Origin: Bacillota bacterium
GTDB taxonomy: Bacteria > Bacillota > Clostridia > Christensenellales > Aristaeellaceae
Assembly (NCBI GenBank): GCA_023416585.1
Contig: JAEZHM010000131.1
Coordinates: 1-64,000 of the forward strand
DNA: 64,000 nt
Direction of reading: 5' to 3'
Shown: one piece after another, positions 1 to 8,571 of the stretch
Layout of the letters: every line of letters starts with the position of its first letter
Numbering within the stretch: the first letter of the stretch is position 1
Notes under the pieces: generated by a model
The model's input: the letters and a program-made list of their open reading frames with translations, nothing else
Told to the model about the DNA's origin: nothing
The model's database searches: none
Translations under genes and position numbers: made by a program

Positions 1-89
1 GCCTGCTCCAAACGGGCATAGCCGCCCCCGCCTTGTGCGCAGGGGCGTAAGAGGATGTACAGCCTTTGAAATTTCGCGGCTTGCAACAT
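1..89 (-). CDS. 5' end of an unidentified gene running off the left edge
   Basis: An ATG at 89-87 on the minus strand is preceded by a good ribosome binding site (AGGGAGGTG, 4 bases upstream). The frame stays open to the window edge, giving about 29 residues beginning MLQAAKFQRLYILLRP and then a glycine-rich GGGGYARLE stretch. The binding site is the main reason to believe it. No domain can be named from so short a piece, and most of the gene lies outside the window. Confidence 0.5.
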   Translation of the reverse strand, partial: MLQAAKFQRLYILLRPCAQGGGGYARLEQ

Positions 90-335
90 GCCACCTCCCT
101 TGGTGTCTGTTATCAAAGCCTATGCCGGCAGTTAATGGAGTATGAGGAGGAGCGAATGAACATGCCAAGGCCATTCATGGAGGTTCCATTTGAAAAAGCG
201 CTCTATCAAAACAGCTATGTAAGGGGAATAATATTTTAGAGACAACCAGTGATGTTTCTCTTGATGCCCTGTCCGCACCTGTAGTATGATGAAAGTGCCC
301 TCCATCGTTCGGGAAGTATTGGGGGGGAGCAACGA

Positions 336-520
336 GGGTTCCGAAGCTAAGCGCCGCCTGTGGCTCCGTAGCCCCGACCCCGCCTGTGGCGGGAATGGGA
401 GGGGCGGAGGAGGCTGGCGCAACAAGCAGTGCGGGCGGCAGCGAAGCGGAGGAAGCGAGCGAAACGAGCAGCGCGAGCGGTAGTGAAGCGATGCGACGAT
501 TGGGCTTCCGGACCAGGCGG
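336..520 (+). repeat. Structured repeat, degenerate long copy (copy A)
   Basis: GC-rich element with the GCCGCCTGTGGC and GAAACGAGCAGCGCGAGC blocks and the ATGCGACGATTG block found in nine other places in the window. It is degenerate: the closing GCCCTGG arm and the second hairpin are not recognisable. Several open frames cross it in all directions but have no ribosome binding site and match frames in the other copies, so they are not genes. The rest of 90-335 shows nothing I can name. Confidence 0.75.
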
Positions 521-546
521 GGCGCTTGCGGAGCAAGCTTTCCATA

Positions 547-660
547 CACGATTCACTGGCCGTGTGCAGCGCAGCGTCCAAGCTATGCGCAGGACGATGC
601 GTAGGTACACAAGTGAATCGTGCGAAATCGTGAAAACGACGCGTAAGTGCTGTTTTCACG
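547..660 (+). promoter_or_regulatory. Structured leader upstream of surE
   Basis: CACGATTCACT at 547-557 pairs perfectly with AGTGAATCGTG at 612-622. Inside this, GTGT pairs with ACAC and CGTCC with GGACG. A separate hairpin follows (CGTGAAAAC 629-637 with GTTTTCACG 652-660), ending 10 bases before the surE ribosome binding site. The block AAGTGAATC.TGC.AAAT (611-628) recurs at 61604-61620, also just upstream of a gene. It could be a leader RNA or simply another repeat; no known riboswitch is recognised. Confidence 0.4.
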
Positions 661-681
661 AAGCGATTGAAGGGAGAATAT

Positions 682-1434
682 ATGCACATTCTGTTGGTGA
701 ACGACGACGGTATCGACAGCCCAGGCCTTCGTGCACTTGCGCGGGAAGCATTTAAAAAGGGTCACCAGGTCACTGTATGCGCGCCTAACAGGCAACAAAG
801 CGCCGTGAGCCAGGCGCTGACATTCTTTCGGCCCATTGCAGTAAAATCAGTATCCATACAGGGCGCCCGGGCTTTTGCCGTGGATGGGACGCCCGCAGAC
901 TGTGCACGTCTGGGTATCTGCAATCTGGCAGATGGAACGGTGGATGTGACGGTTTCCGGTATAAATGACGGGCTGAATGCCGGCAACGCCATTTATTGCA
1001 GCGGTACTGTAGGCGCGGCCCGGGAAGCTGCGCTGCTGGGCGTAAAGGCTATGGCCGTGTCGCTAGACCGCCCGGCGAAGGAAGAAATGCTTGTAAGCCT
1101 GGCTGCTTTGGCCATAGACATGGCGGAAAAGCTTCATAGATATCCCGCGCCGCCGGGCAGCGTGCTCAACCTGAACGCGCCCGCGCTGCCTTGTGATCAA
1201 TTGCTTCCTGCCGTCATGGCGCCAGTGAATCACGGAATGTTTACCAACATTTACGAGCAGCGGGAAAACCCCTGGGGAGATACTTATTTCTGGGTGACGC
1301 CGGAATTCAGGCGCGAGCCGCCCCGGCCCTTAAGTGATGAATACTTCCTGCAAAAGGGACATGTAACTTGCACTTTTTTACTGCATACGCCTGAATACTA
1401 TGAGAATTGCCTGGATTTTTTGCAGGATGCATGA
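682..1434 (+). CDS. surE: 5'/3'-nucleotidase SurE
   Basis: SurE is a metal-dependent phosphatase that removes phosphate from nucleoside 5'- and 3'-monophosphates in the cytoplasm. The protein is 250 residues, a normal length. It opens with MHILLVNDDGID, which carries the paired metal-binding aspartates, and later has the VSGINDGLNAG loop with the conserved asparagine and the YCSGTVGAAREA segment typical of the family. The ATG at 682 is chosen over an in-frame TTG at 667 because AGGGAG (671-676) sits six bases upstream. It appears to stand alone, followed by the promoter of the next gene. Confidence 0.95.
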   Translation: MHILLVNDDGIDSPGLRALAREAFKKGHQVTVCAPNRQQSAVSQALTFFRPIAVKSVSIQGARAFAVDGTPADCARLGICNLADGTVDVTVSGINDGLNAGNAIYCSGTVGAAREAALLGVKAMAVSLDRPAKEEMLVSLAALAIDMAEKLHRYPAPPGSVLNLNAPALPCDQLLPAVMAPVNHGMFTNIYEQRENPWGDTYFWVTPEFRREPPRPLSDEYFLQKGHVTCTFLLHTPEYYENCLDFLQDA

Positions 1435-1442
1435 AAACTTGC

Positions 1443-1471
1443 TTGCAAAATGAAGGAAAATTCAGTATAAT
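1443..1471 (+). promoter_or_regulatory. Promoter of the RpiR-type regulator
   Basis: TTGCAA (1443-1448), a 17-base spacer and a perfect TATAAT (1466-1471) lie in the gap after surE, 57 bases before the regulator start. This suggests that the regulator, not surE, heads the following run of genes. Confidence 0.7.
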
Positions 1472-1527
1472 AAAAAATGGTATGTCAATACATCATTTAT
1501 TAAAATCAGGTGCGGAGGAATATCCCC

Positions 1528-2394
1528 ATGCAGGATATGCAGGACATTATTCGCCGATTGAATCAGAGCGGCAAACGCCTTTCCAAGGGCCACAGGCGGA
1601 TTGCTGAGTACATTGTGGAACATTACGACAAAGCGGTATTCATGACCGCTTCCCGTTTGGGAGAGAATGTAGGCGTAAGCGAATCCACCGTGGTGCGCTT
1701 TGCCTCTGCGTTGGGATATGAAGGATATCCGCAGCTTCAACGCTCGCTGCAGGAATTGGTGCGCCACAGGCTCACGGCGGTACAGCGGTTTGAAATGTCT
1801 TCAGAAATCGACCGCAGCGCTGTATTGCGCACGGTGCTGAAGGCGGATATGCAAAACATACGCACCACCATTGAGGAGATCGACACTGCCGCTTTCGAGG
1901 ATGTGGTGCAGCGCATGCTGAACGCAAACTCCATCTACGTCATGGGCCTTCGTTCCGCGGCGCCCCTGGCCCAGTTTCTTGGCTATTACCTTCACTACAT
2001 CTTCGATAATGTTCACCTGGTGTCCACCGGCTCCCCAGATGTGTTTGAGGAGATCGCAAGGGTACATAAGGAAGACCTGTTTATCGGCATCAGCTTTCCC
2101 AGGTATTCCACACGCACGCTGGAGAGCATGCGCTTTGCCAAGTCCAAGGGCGCGCAGGTGGTGGGCATTACAGATGGGCCTATGTCGCCGCTTGCGGAAG
2201 TGGCCCATGTATGTCTGGCTGCCAGGACAGACATGGCCTCCTTTGTGGATTCCCTGGCTGCGCCATTGTCTGTGATCAATGCGCTGATCGTATCCCTGGG
2301 ACTGCACCGCAGGGAGGAACTGAGCGAGCACTTCAAGCAACTGGAGAGCATCTGGGATGCCAACAAGGTGTACCTGATGAAGGAAAATGAGTAG
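1528..2394 (+). CDS. MurR/RpiR-family transcriptional regulator
   Basis: A 288-residue DNA-binding protein. The N-terminal RpiR helix-turn-helix (about residues 1-77) contains the RLGENVGVSESTVVRFASALG recognition region. A SIS sugar-phosphate binding fold (about 120-250) contains VMGLRSAAPLAQFLG and GISFPRYSTRTLESM. Regulators of this family usually respond to a phosphosugar. The ATG at 1528 follows GGAGGA at 1514-1519; the GTG at 1510 lies upstream of that site and is rejected. The gene overlaps the next one by 8 bases, so the two are translationally coupled. No sugar genes are adjacent, so the effector is unknown. Confidence 0.9.
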   Translation: MQDMQDIIRRLNQSGKRLSKGHRRIAEYIVEHYDKAVFMTASRLGENVGVSESTVVRFASALGYEGYPQLQRSLQELVRHRLTAVQRFEMSSEIDRSAVLRTVLKADMQNIRTTIEEIDTAAFEDVVQRMLNANSIYVMGLRSAAPLAQFLGYYLHYIFDNVHLVSTGSPDVFEEIARVHKEDLFIGISFPRYSTRTLESMRFAKSKGAQVVGITDGPMSPLAEVAHVCLAARTDMASFVDSLAAPLSVINALIVSLGLHRREELSEHFKQLESIWDANKVYLMKENE

Positions 2395-3625
2395 TATCGC
2401 AGTCGTGGGCGGCGGCGCCGCCGGTATGATGGCAGCCCTTTTCGCAGCACGTGAAGGCGTTCAGGTTACGCTGCTGGAGCGCAACGAAAAGCTGGGAAAG
2501 AAGATTTACATCACGGGCAAGGGCCGCTGCAACGTAACCAACCAATGCAGCCGGGAAGAATTCTTAAGCCAGGTGCCCCATAACCCCAGATTTTTGTACA
2601 GCGCCCTGAGCCTTCTCCCGCCGGAGAGCCTGATGGAGCTTCTTGAAAGCGCGGGATGTCCCCTTGTTGTGGAGCGGGGAAACCGTGTGTTTCCCAAGAG
2701 CTATAAAGCCAGCGACGTGACACGGACGCTGGCGGGAGAAATGCAAAGAGCCGGCATATCGGTGAAGCTTAATGCCAGGGTACAAAGGCTGCTTGTAAGC
2801 GATGGCCGCGTAAGCGGTCTTGCGCTTACGTCAGGGGAAATGGTTATGGCGGATGCTGTGATTGTGGCCACCGGCGGGAAAAGCTATTCCGTCACCGGCT
2901 CCACAGGGGACGGTTACCGCCTGGCGGAGGAAGCGGGTCACACCGTTACCCCATTAAAACCCTCCCTTGTTCCGCTCGCGTGCAGTGAACCATGGCCCGG
3001 GCAGCTGACCGGTCTGTCGCTTAAAAACGTACGGCTGACAGTTAAATGCCGGGGCAAGACGGTATACAACGAACTGGGGGAAATGCTTTTTACCCATTTT
3101 GGCATTTCTGGCCCGCTGGTATTGGAAGCCAGCAGCCACATGGTGGATTTTCCGTCGGATGTATGGAAGATGACGCTGGACTTGAAGCCGGGGCTAACTA
3201 TGGAACAGCTTGATGCCAGGCTTTTGCGGGATTTTGAAGCCATGAGCCGCAAGCAGTTCTTAAGCGTGATGCCGGGGCTCCTGCCCGGAAAGCTGGCGGA
3301 GATTTTCCCTCAACTTGCGGGCATCCCTCACGATAAGCCGGTGAATCAGATCTCCAGGCAGGAACGGCTTAAAATAGGGGCTCTATTGAAGGAACTGCCA
3401 CTGCCCGTATCAGGCGCCCGGCCTCTTGAGGAGGCCATTGTAACAAGGGGCGGCGTCACCGTTACAGAAGTTGCCCCCGCTACCATGGAAAGCAAACTGC
3501 TGCCCGGATTGTATTTTGCGGGGGAAGTGCTGGATGTGGATGCGCACACGGGCGGCTTTAACCTTCACATCGCTTTCTCAACCGGTGCGCTGGCAGGCCG
3601 AAGCGCAGCAAGAAATTTATTGTAA
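2387..3625 (+). CDS. BaiN/HI0933-family FAD-dependent oxidoreductase
   Basis: A 412-residue flavoprotein. The N-terminal dinucleotide fold VVGGGAAGMMAALFAA binds FAD. GKKIYITGKGRCNVTN and the C-terminal GLYFAGEVLDVDAHTGG and FNLHIAFSTGALAG are hallmarks of the HI0933 family. Members include BaiN of bile-acid-metabolising clostridia, but most have no proven substrate, so a bile-acid role is not claimed. The start codon lies inside the last codons of the regulator gene (8-base overlap). The exonuclease gene follows 25 bases downstream. Length and start agree with the family. Confidence 0.9.
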   Translation: MSSIAVVGGGAAGMMAALFAAREGVQVTLLERNEKLGKKIYITGKGRCNVTNQCSREEFLSQVPHNPRFLYSALSLLPPESLMELLESAGCPLVVERGNRVFPKSYKASDVTRTLAGEMQRAGISVKLNARVQRLLVSDGRVSGLALTSGEMVMADAVIVATGGKSYSVTGSTGDGYRLAEEAGHTVTPLKPSLVPLACSEPWPGQLTGLSLKNVRLTVKCRGKTVYNELGEMLFTHFGISGPLVLEASSHMVDFPSDVWKMTLDLKPGLTMEQLDARLLRDFEAMSRKQFLSVMPGLLPGKLAEIFPQLAGIPHDKPVNQISRQERLKIGALLKELPLPVSGARPLEEAIVTRGGVTVTEVAPATMESKLLPGLYFAGEVLDVDAHTGGFNLHIAFSTGALAGRSAARNLL

Positions 3626-3650
3626 TTTAGACCAAGGGTGTTATAAACAG

Positions 3651-4637
3651 ATGCAGTATATTGTAATCGATCTGGAATGGAACCAGCCCATGTCCTACCA
3701 AAGCCAGGTGTTCAAAGCGGTGGGGGACCAGCTGATGTTTGAGATGATCCAAATCGGCGCCGTGAAGCTGAACCAGGATATGCAGATTGTGGATACGCTA
3801 TCTCTGCCGATCCGGCCGGTCCATTATGTAAAGATCCACCCCCGCATCAGGCGCATGACGCAGCTGGATGATGAAACACTGGATGGCGCGCCTACCTTTC
3901 TTAAGGCCATGGAACAGTTTTCAGCCTGGTGCGGCGAGGATTACCTGCTGCTCACCTGGGGTTGCGACGATGTATCCGTGCTTAAGCAGAACATGGACTT
4001 TCACCAGTGTGACATGCAGCTTCCGCCGCTGTGCGATATACAGCGGCTGTTCAGCGATGCGTTTGAAATGGGCAAGGACCGCAAAGGCCTGAAGGCCGCT
4101 ATGGATTATTTGCAGATCGAGACGCAGGAAGACAGGAATTTTCACAATGCGCTGCATGACGCTTATTATACCGCCCTTGTTTTCAGCCGCCTTCCCGAAC
4201 CAGACGCAGTGCTCCGCTATGCCCAGCAGCCGAGGAAGCTTTTGCATGTGGAGCGTGCACGCCGCTTAAAATCACCCGCTGCATCCTTTGGCTCCATAAG
4301 CGAAGCACTGAATACGGATGTTGTCCAGCAGCCCAAATGCCCTGTCTGCAGCCAGAGGGCGAAGCTGGAAGCTAATTATGTGGCCCAGTCTCCGGACAAA
4401 TATGTGGCCATCGCCAAATGCAAGGATCATGGAAGTTTGTTTGCCAGGCTCCGGTTTGCACTGATGGAGGACGGCCAGGTGAGCATGGTATCCATGGTGG
4501 CTTTAGCCACCAAGCAGAACAAGGCGTATGTACACACCAAGATACTGCAGATTGAACAAAAGAAAACGGCCATAGATCCCGATCTTGCGCTGCAGCGGGC
4601 GATCCGTTCCAGCATGCCGTTTGAAGACGAAGCATAA
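3651..4637 (+). CDS. DEDDh-type 3'-5' exonuclease with C-terminal cysteine cluster
   Basis: A 328-residue protein. The first 200 residues form an RNase T/DnaQ exonuclease fold: YIVIDLEWN gives the first Asp and Glu, the WGCDDVSVL segment supplies the middle Asp, and FHNALHDAYYTA supplies the His and last Asp. This resembles the KapD/inhibitor-of-KinA type exonucleases. The C-terminal part has CPVC and a later CKDHG, suggesting a small zinc-binding module, which is an inference. The open frame extends upstream into the flavoprotein gene, but the start at 3651 fits the fold. The binding site is weak (AAGGG, 12 bases upstream), so coupling to the upstream gene is likely. Confidence 0.85.
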   Translation: MQYIVIDLEWNQPMSYQSQVFKAVGDQLMFEMIQIGAVKLNQDMQIVDTLSLPIRPVHYVKIHPRIRRMTQLDDETLDGAPTFLKAMEQFSAWCGEDYLLLTWGCDDVSVLKQNMDFHQCDMQLPPLCDIQRLFSDAFEMGKDRKGLKAAMDYLQIETQEDRNFHNALHDAYYTALVFSRLPEPDAVLRYAQQPRKLLHVERARRLKSPAASFGSISEALNTDVVQQPKCPVCSQRAKLEANYVAQSPDKYVAIAKCKDHGSLFARLRFALMEDGQVSMVSMVALATKQNKAYVHTKILQIEQKKTAIDPDLALQRAIRSSMPFEDEA

Positions 4638-4704
4638 CTTAACATGATGGCGGGGCAGGCTGAATCCGTTTAAGAATAAGCTGCGGCAGAAAGGACATCC
4701 GGTC

Positions 4705-6360
4705 ATGAGAATCGTGTTGGACGGGCGTGAAGGGTCATTCCCCGTAAATGCCACAGCATCACAGGTTGTACGGCAGCTTTGGCCCGAAAAAGTAAGAATA
4801 GTATTGGCTCTTATGTGGGGCGGCGTTGTATTGGAACTGAATCAGCCGTTAAGCGACGGTATGGTGCTGACTTCTGTCACCTTTAAGCATGAGGAAGGCC
4901 GCCGCATCTATGAGCGGTCGCTTAGGTTTGTGTTTCTGCTGGCCGCCAGGCGGCTTTTCCCAGACACTCAGGTGCGCATTGCCAATAGCATCGGTTACGG
5001 ACTCTTTTTGAAGCTGTTGGGCAGGACTTTGACAAAAAAGCAGGTGGAGCGCCTGGAAAACGAAATGCGCTCCATTGTGGAAAGCGACCTGCCCTTTGAT
5101 AAGGAGCTTTGGATTAGGGACAAGGCCATCGAATACTTTAGGCAGGAAGGCCAGGAGGACAAGGTACAGCTTTTGTCCTACCGCCCCAATTATGACTTTC
5201 CGGTATACCGTTGCGGCGGTATGTGGGAATATTTTTATGGCGCCATGCTGCCATCCACAGGCTGGGTTTCTGTGTTTGAGTTAAGGCCGCATCATCCGGG
5301 CCTTGTGATTCAGATGCCGGGGCCGGAAAATCCGGCTGTGCCCGCGCCCTATGTGGAAAGGCCCAAGCATCTGCACATTTTTGCCCAATCCCAGCGTTGG
5401 TGCGAGATACTGGACGCAACCAATGTTTCGGATATCAACGATATGATACGAACAGGCAAGTTCCGGGAGTTCATCCGCGTAAACGAAGCGCTTCATGATA
5501 AATCCATCGCCGCCATCGCCGATGAAATCCGCAGGCGCAAAGCCCGGCTGGTGCTCATATCCGGGCCCTCCTCCAGCGGAAAGACCACATTTTCCAACCG
5601 TCTGAGGATTCATTTGCAGGTATTGGGGCTACGTCCCGCGTTATTATCTTTGGATGATTTTTACCTGGACCGGGCTGACATACCCCCTGAACCGGACGGC
5701 AGCGTGGACTTGGAATCCATCCATACCATCGACATCCCCCTGTTTGAGGATTGTTTGAAACGGCTGTTAAACGGCGAAACGGCGCAAATGCCGCGCTTTA
5801 GCTTTCAAACAGGCCGACGGGAGGAGAAACGGATATCCATGCGCGTGGAAGCGGATGAGCCTGTCGTGGTGGAAGGAATCCATGGCCTGAACCCGCTTCT
5901 TACCGGGCACCTGCCCAAGGAAATGATCTTCCGCATCTATGTCAGCGCCCTCACCTGCGTCAATCTGGACCATCACAACCGTATCCGTACCACAGATGTG
6001 CGGCTGCTTCGCCGGATTGTGCGGGATTTTCAGTTCCGGGGCACAGCTCCCGACGATACGCTTGGCATGTGGGAAAGCGTGCGCCGTGGGGAAGACAAGT
6101 GGATTTTTCCCTACCAGGAGGAAGCGGATGTCATGTTCAATACCACCCTGCATTACGAACTTCCTGTGCTGAAATCCGTTGCCTATGATCTTTTAAAGGC
6201 CATCCCCCCGGAGAACCCCAATTACCTTTTATCCAGGCGGCTCTTAAAAACGCTCCACTATCTTCTTCCCATGCCGGAGGACGCGTCAAGCGAGATCCCT
6301 CCGCTATCTATCCTGCGGGAATTTATTGGCGGCTGTACCTTTTATGACAGCCATCCATAA
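4705..6360 (+). CDS. ThrRS-like N-terminus fused to a uridine-kinase-like domain
   Basis: A 551-residue soluble protein of known fused architecture. The N-terminal 230 residues resemble the TGS and second additional domains of threonyl-tRNA synthetase, without its catalytic core. From about residue 270 a nucleoside kinase domain begins, with the P-loop LISGPSSSGKTTFSNRL, then SLDDFYLD and VVVEGIHGLNP, as in uridine kinase. The likely reaction is NTP-dependent phosphorylation of a nucleoside, with uridine the best guess. It sits 67 bases after the exonuclease in the same direction and probably ends that operon. The role of the tRNA-synthetase-like part is not known. Confidence 0.88.
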   Translation: MRIVLDGREGSFPVNATASQVVRQLWPEKVRIVLALMWGGVVLELNQPLSDGMVLTSVTFKHEEGRRIYERSLRFVFLLAARRLFPDTQVRIANSIGYGLFLKLLGRTLTKKQVERLENEMRSIVESDLPFDKELWIRDKAIEYFRQEGQEDKVQLLSYRPNYDFPVYRCGGMWEYFYGAMLPSTGWVSVFELRPHHPGLVIQMPGPENPAVPAPYVERPKHLHIFAQSQRWCEILDATNVSDINDMIRTGKFREFIRVNEALHDKSIAAIADEIRRRKARLVLISGPSSSGKTTFSNRLRIHLQVLGLRPALLSLDDFYLDRADIPPEPDGSVDLESIHTIDIPLFEDCLKRLLNGETAQMPRFSFQTGRREEKRISMRVEADEPVVVEGIHGLNPLLTGHLPKEMIFRIYVSALTCVNLDHHNRIRTTDVRLLRRIVRDFQFRGTAPDDTLGMWESVRRGEDKWIFPYQEEADVMFNTTLHYELPVLKSVAYDLLKAIPPENPNYLLSRRLLKTLHYLLPMPEDASSEIPPLSILREFIGGCTFYDSHP

Positions 6361-6477
6361 GGGGTACTTGACAAAGACCTGAAAAATATTGTTTAATACT
6401 TTGCATTCGTCTTTCTTTGCTGCATAAGCAGGCCATGGCGCGAATAGCAGACGCCTTAAGGCCGGGGAGGTTACATT

Positions 6478-7917
6478 GTGCAGACGGTACGCATGATCCT
6501 GGGAATCATGTCCTCATTCTTTGGGGCTGTCGTTACAGTTTTGGCATTATACCAGTTATATTTGAGCATATTTGGCTTTAAACGCCGCGAGAAGGGGTAT
6601 GAGGATCATCCTCCCCAGATGCGCTTTCTGGTTCTGGTTCCGGCGCATAATGAGGAAACGGTCATACCTGATATTATCGATAACCTGAACCATATGGAAT
6701 ATCCAAGGGAATTGTATGACTTTTATATCATCGCTGACAACTGCTCCGACCAGACGGAAAAAGTGGCGCGCCAGATGGGCGCCAACGTGATATCGCTGAA
6801 AAAAGCTTCCCCCAACGCGCCAACTGGCAAGCCTATTGCGCTGAACCAGGCGCTGAACATACTGGAAGGGTATCAGGATAATTATGATCTGCTGATGATT
6901 TTCGACGCAGATAACCTGATTGACCCCAACATGTTCCTGGAAGTCAACAGTCAGTATATCAGCGAGAACAAGCCCGAATTCATACAATGCTACCTTGGCG
7001 CCAAAAACAAAAAGGGGATTGTCGCCTGGTTCTATTACACCAGCTATACCATCACCAACCGCTTCTTCCAATTGTCCAAATACCGTCTTGGACTAAACTG
7101 TACCATCGGTGGAACGGGCTTTGCTGTGGACACAAAGTATCTGTTCGGGCGTGGGGGCTGGACTACCATGTCGCTCACGGAGGACTTTGAAATCCAGGTA
7201 GAGGCGACCATTGACGGAAAGCGGATTTTGTGGAACCATAATGTCCGCGTATACGACGAAAAGCCCACCAGCGCCTGGGCCAGCTACCGCCAGCGCACCC
7301 GCTGGGCCCAGGGACATTGGTTTGTAACCCTCAGGAACACAAAGAAGGTGTTCCAGGCCGTGAAGCAGTCGCGCATATCGGGCAAAGAAGCTGTATCCAT
7401 ACTGACATATATGTACAGCCTCACCTGCAATGTAGTGATAGTGTTCCAGTTCTTTACCTCCTTCGTGTTCTTTATTATGGACCTGATTACACAGGCCGGC
7501 CAGAAGGCTGGGGCCGCACTGGCTGTATCCGCCATGGCCGCGGCCAACACCGCTACGGATGCGGCTGCGGAAGCCGCCCAGAGCGGATGGGGCTCCACGG
7601 CTATCTCCGTTGCCATTCTCTTTTATAGCTTCTTTTTATTGTTCTACATAGCGGACTGGATGGATAACAAGGTGCCCATGCGGATTCGCACGATGCCCAT
7701 GATGGCAATCAGCTTTGTGTTGAATGTGGCGCTTGCCACTTGCTCCCAGATCGTAGGCTTGTTCCGTTACCGCCGCCAGAGCCAGTGGGTCAAAACGGAG
7801 CATAAGATCAAACGACTGGAAAAGAAGGAAGTTCATTTGCCCGTACGGGCTAAGCTTTTGCCCAATGCGGACGTGGAAGATGGCGACGTGCCAATCGCCA
7901 AAGCCAGTGCAAAGTAA
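6478..7917 (+). CDS. Membrane-bound family 2 glycosyltransferase
   Basis: A 479-residue processive-type glycosyltransferase. One N-terminal membrane helix (about residues 5-32) precedes the GT-A domain. VPAHNEETVIPDIIDNL begins the nucleotide-sugar fold, DADN at about 143 is the metal-binding motif, TEDFE at about 233 supplies the catalytic base, and QRTRWAQGHW at about 272 is the Q..RW acceptor motif. Three more membrane helices follow (about 305-335, 375-395, 400-425). It probably makes an exported polysaccharide or glycolipid. The start is GTG at 6478, seven bases after GGGGAGG. No export or modification genes are nearby, so the product is unknown. Confidence 0.9.
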   Translation: MQTVRMILGIMSSFFGAVVTVLALYQLYLSIFGFKRREKGYEDHPPQMRFLVLVPAHNEETVIPDIIDNLNHMEYPRELYDFYIIADNCSDQTEKVARQMGANVISLKKASPNAPTGKPIALNQALNILEGYQDNYDLLMIFDADNLIDPNMFLEVNSQYISENKPEFIQCYLGAKNKKGIVAWFYYTSYTITNRFFQLSKYRLGLNCTIGGTGFAVDTKYLFGRGGWTTMSLTEDFEIQVEATIDGKRILWNHNVRVYDEKPTSAWASYRQRTRWAQGHWFVTLRNTKKVFQAVKQSRISGKEAVSILTYMYSLTCNVVIVFQFFTSFVFFIMDLITQAGQKAGAALAVSAMAAANTATDAAAEAAQSGWGSTAISVAILFYSFFLLFYIADWMDNKVPMRIRTMPMMAISFVLNVALATCSQIVGLFRYRRQSQWVKTEHKIKRLEKKEVHLPVRAKLLPNADVEDGDVPIAKASAK

Positions 7918-7925
7918 ATGAAAAG

Positions 7926-7947
7926 GGACGCCAACGCGTCCTTTTTT
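7926..7947 (+). terminator. Intrinsic terminator after the glycosyltransferase
   Basis: GGACGC (7926-7931) pairs with GCGTCC (7936-7941) across a four-base loop and is followed by six T residues, nine bases after the stop codon. Confidence 0.85.
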
Positions 7948-7963
7948 GTTTTGCCGTATAAAC

Positions 7964-8155
7964 TTATACGTCCAGCTTCTTGGCCTCCAGATAAAACTCG
8001 ACGACGCCATCCGCGCACGAAAATATCATGCCCATGGGAGCATCACCGCCGAGATTGCGCAGATCTCCGCCGGCCCTTACGGCTTCGATAGGGCTGAGTA
8101 ATACGTTCTGGGTATCAAGTCTAGTCCGGTGATTGATAAGTTCCTCTGCAGCGCA
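7964..8155 (-). pseudogene. 3' remnant of an unidentified gene
   Basis: On the minus strand an uninterrupted frame of about 63 codons has codon use like the neighbouring genes and ends at TAA (7966-7964). It includes SPIEAVRAGGDLRNLGG and GVVEFYLEAKKLDV. It has no start codon or ribosome binding site; the frame opens right after a stop at the edge of the adjoining repeat block. I read it as the C-terminal end of a gene whose front was lost, possibly during repeat insertion. The family is not recognised. Confidence 0.45.
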
Positions 8156-8159
8156 GTAT

Positions 8160-8460
8160 TATCGCTAGATGCTCAGCGGGGGGCGTGATCGTTTGGTAGA
8201 CCCATTCATCTTCGCCTGAAAGCCGTAGGGGCGATTAGTAATCGCCCGCACGTTGCGGTCAGAACATGTCGCTTGGACATCATGTCCAATCACATCCATA
8301 TGATTATTGCATTCAAAAACGGGGCGATGTGGGCATCGCCACCTACGGGTGAGATGTTGGGCGCCTTGTGGCAATATGCACCCTCCATCGGTGCGAAACG
8401 CTGGGGCGTATCGTAGGGGGCGATGCCCACATCGCCCCGTGGTCCAGGCATCTGAAGAGA
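8160..8460. repeat. Intergenic inverted-repeat cluster
   Basis: ACGGGGCGATGTGGGCATCG (8319-8338) is repeated in inverse orientation at about 8421-8440, with CCTACG and CGTAGG beyond the inner ends, around a 70-base middle. The block GTAGGGGCGATTAGTAATCG near 8226 is a related hairpin. Such GGGCGATG/CATCGCCC cassettes look mobile but encode nothing. The gap 7918-8571 therefore holds a terminator, a gene remnant and this cluster. Confidence 0.65.
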
Positions 8461-8571
8461 AGTATATCAACAATATCGATACCTTGGTAGTTGAAAGTCC
8501 ACTAGCCAATAGCAGTCTGCCTTTGTTTTCCAATAAAAGGCCCGGGAATCAATGATCCCGGGCAGCGTATA

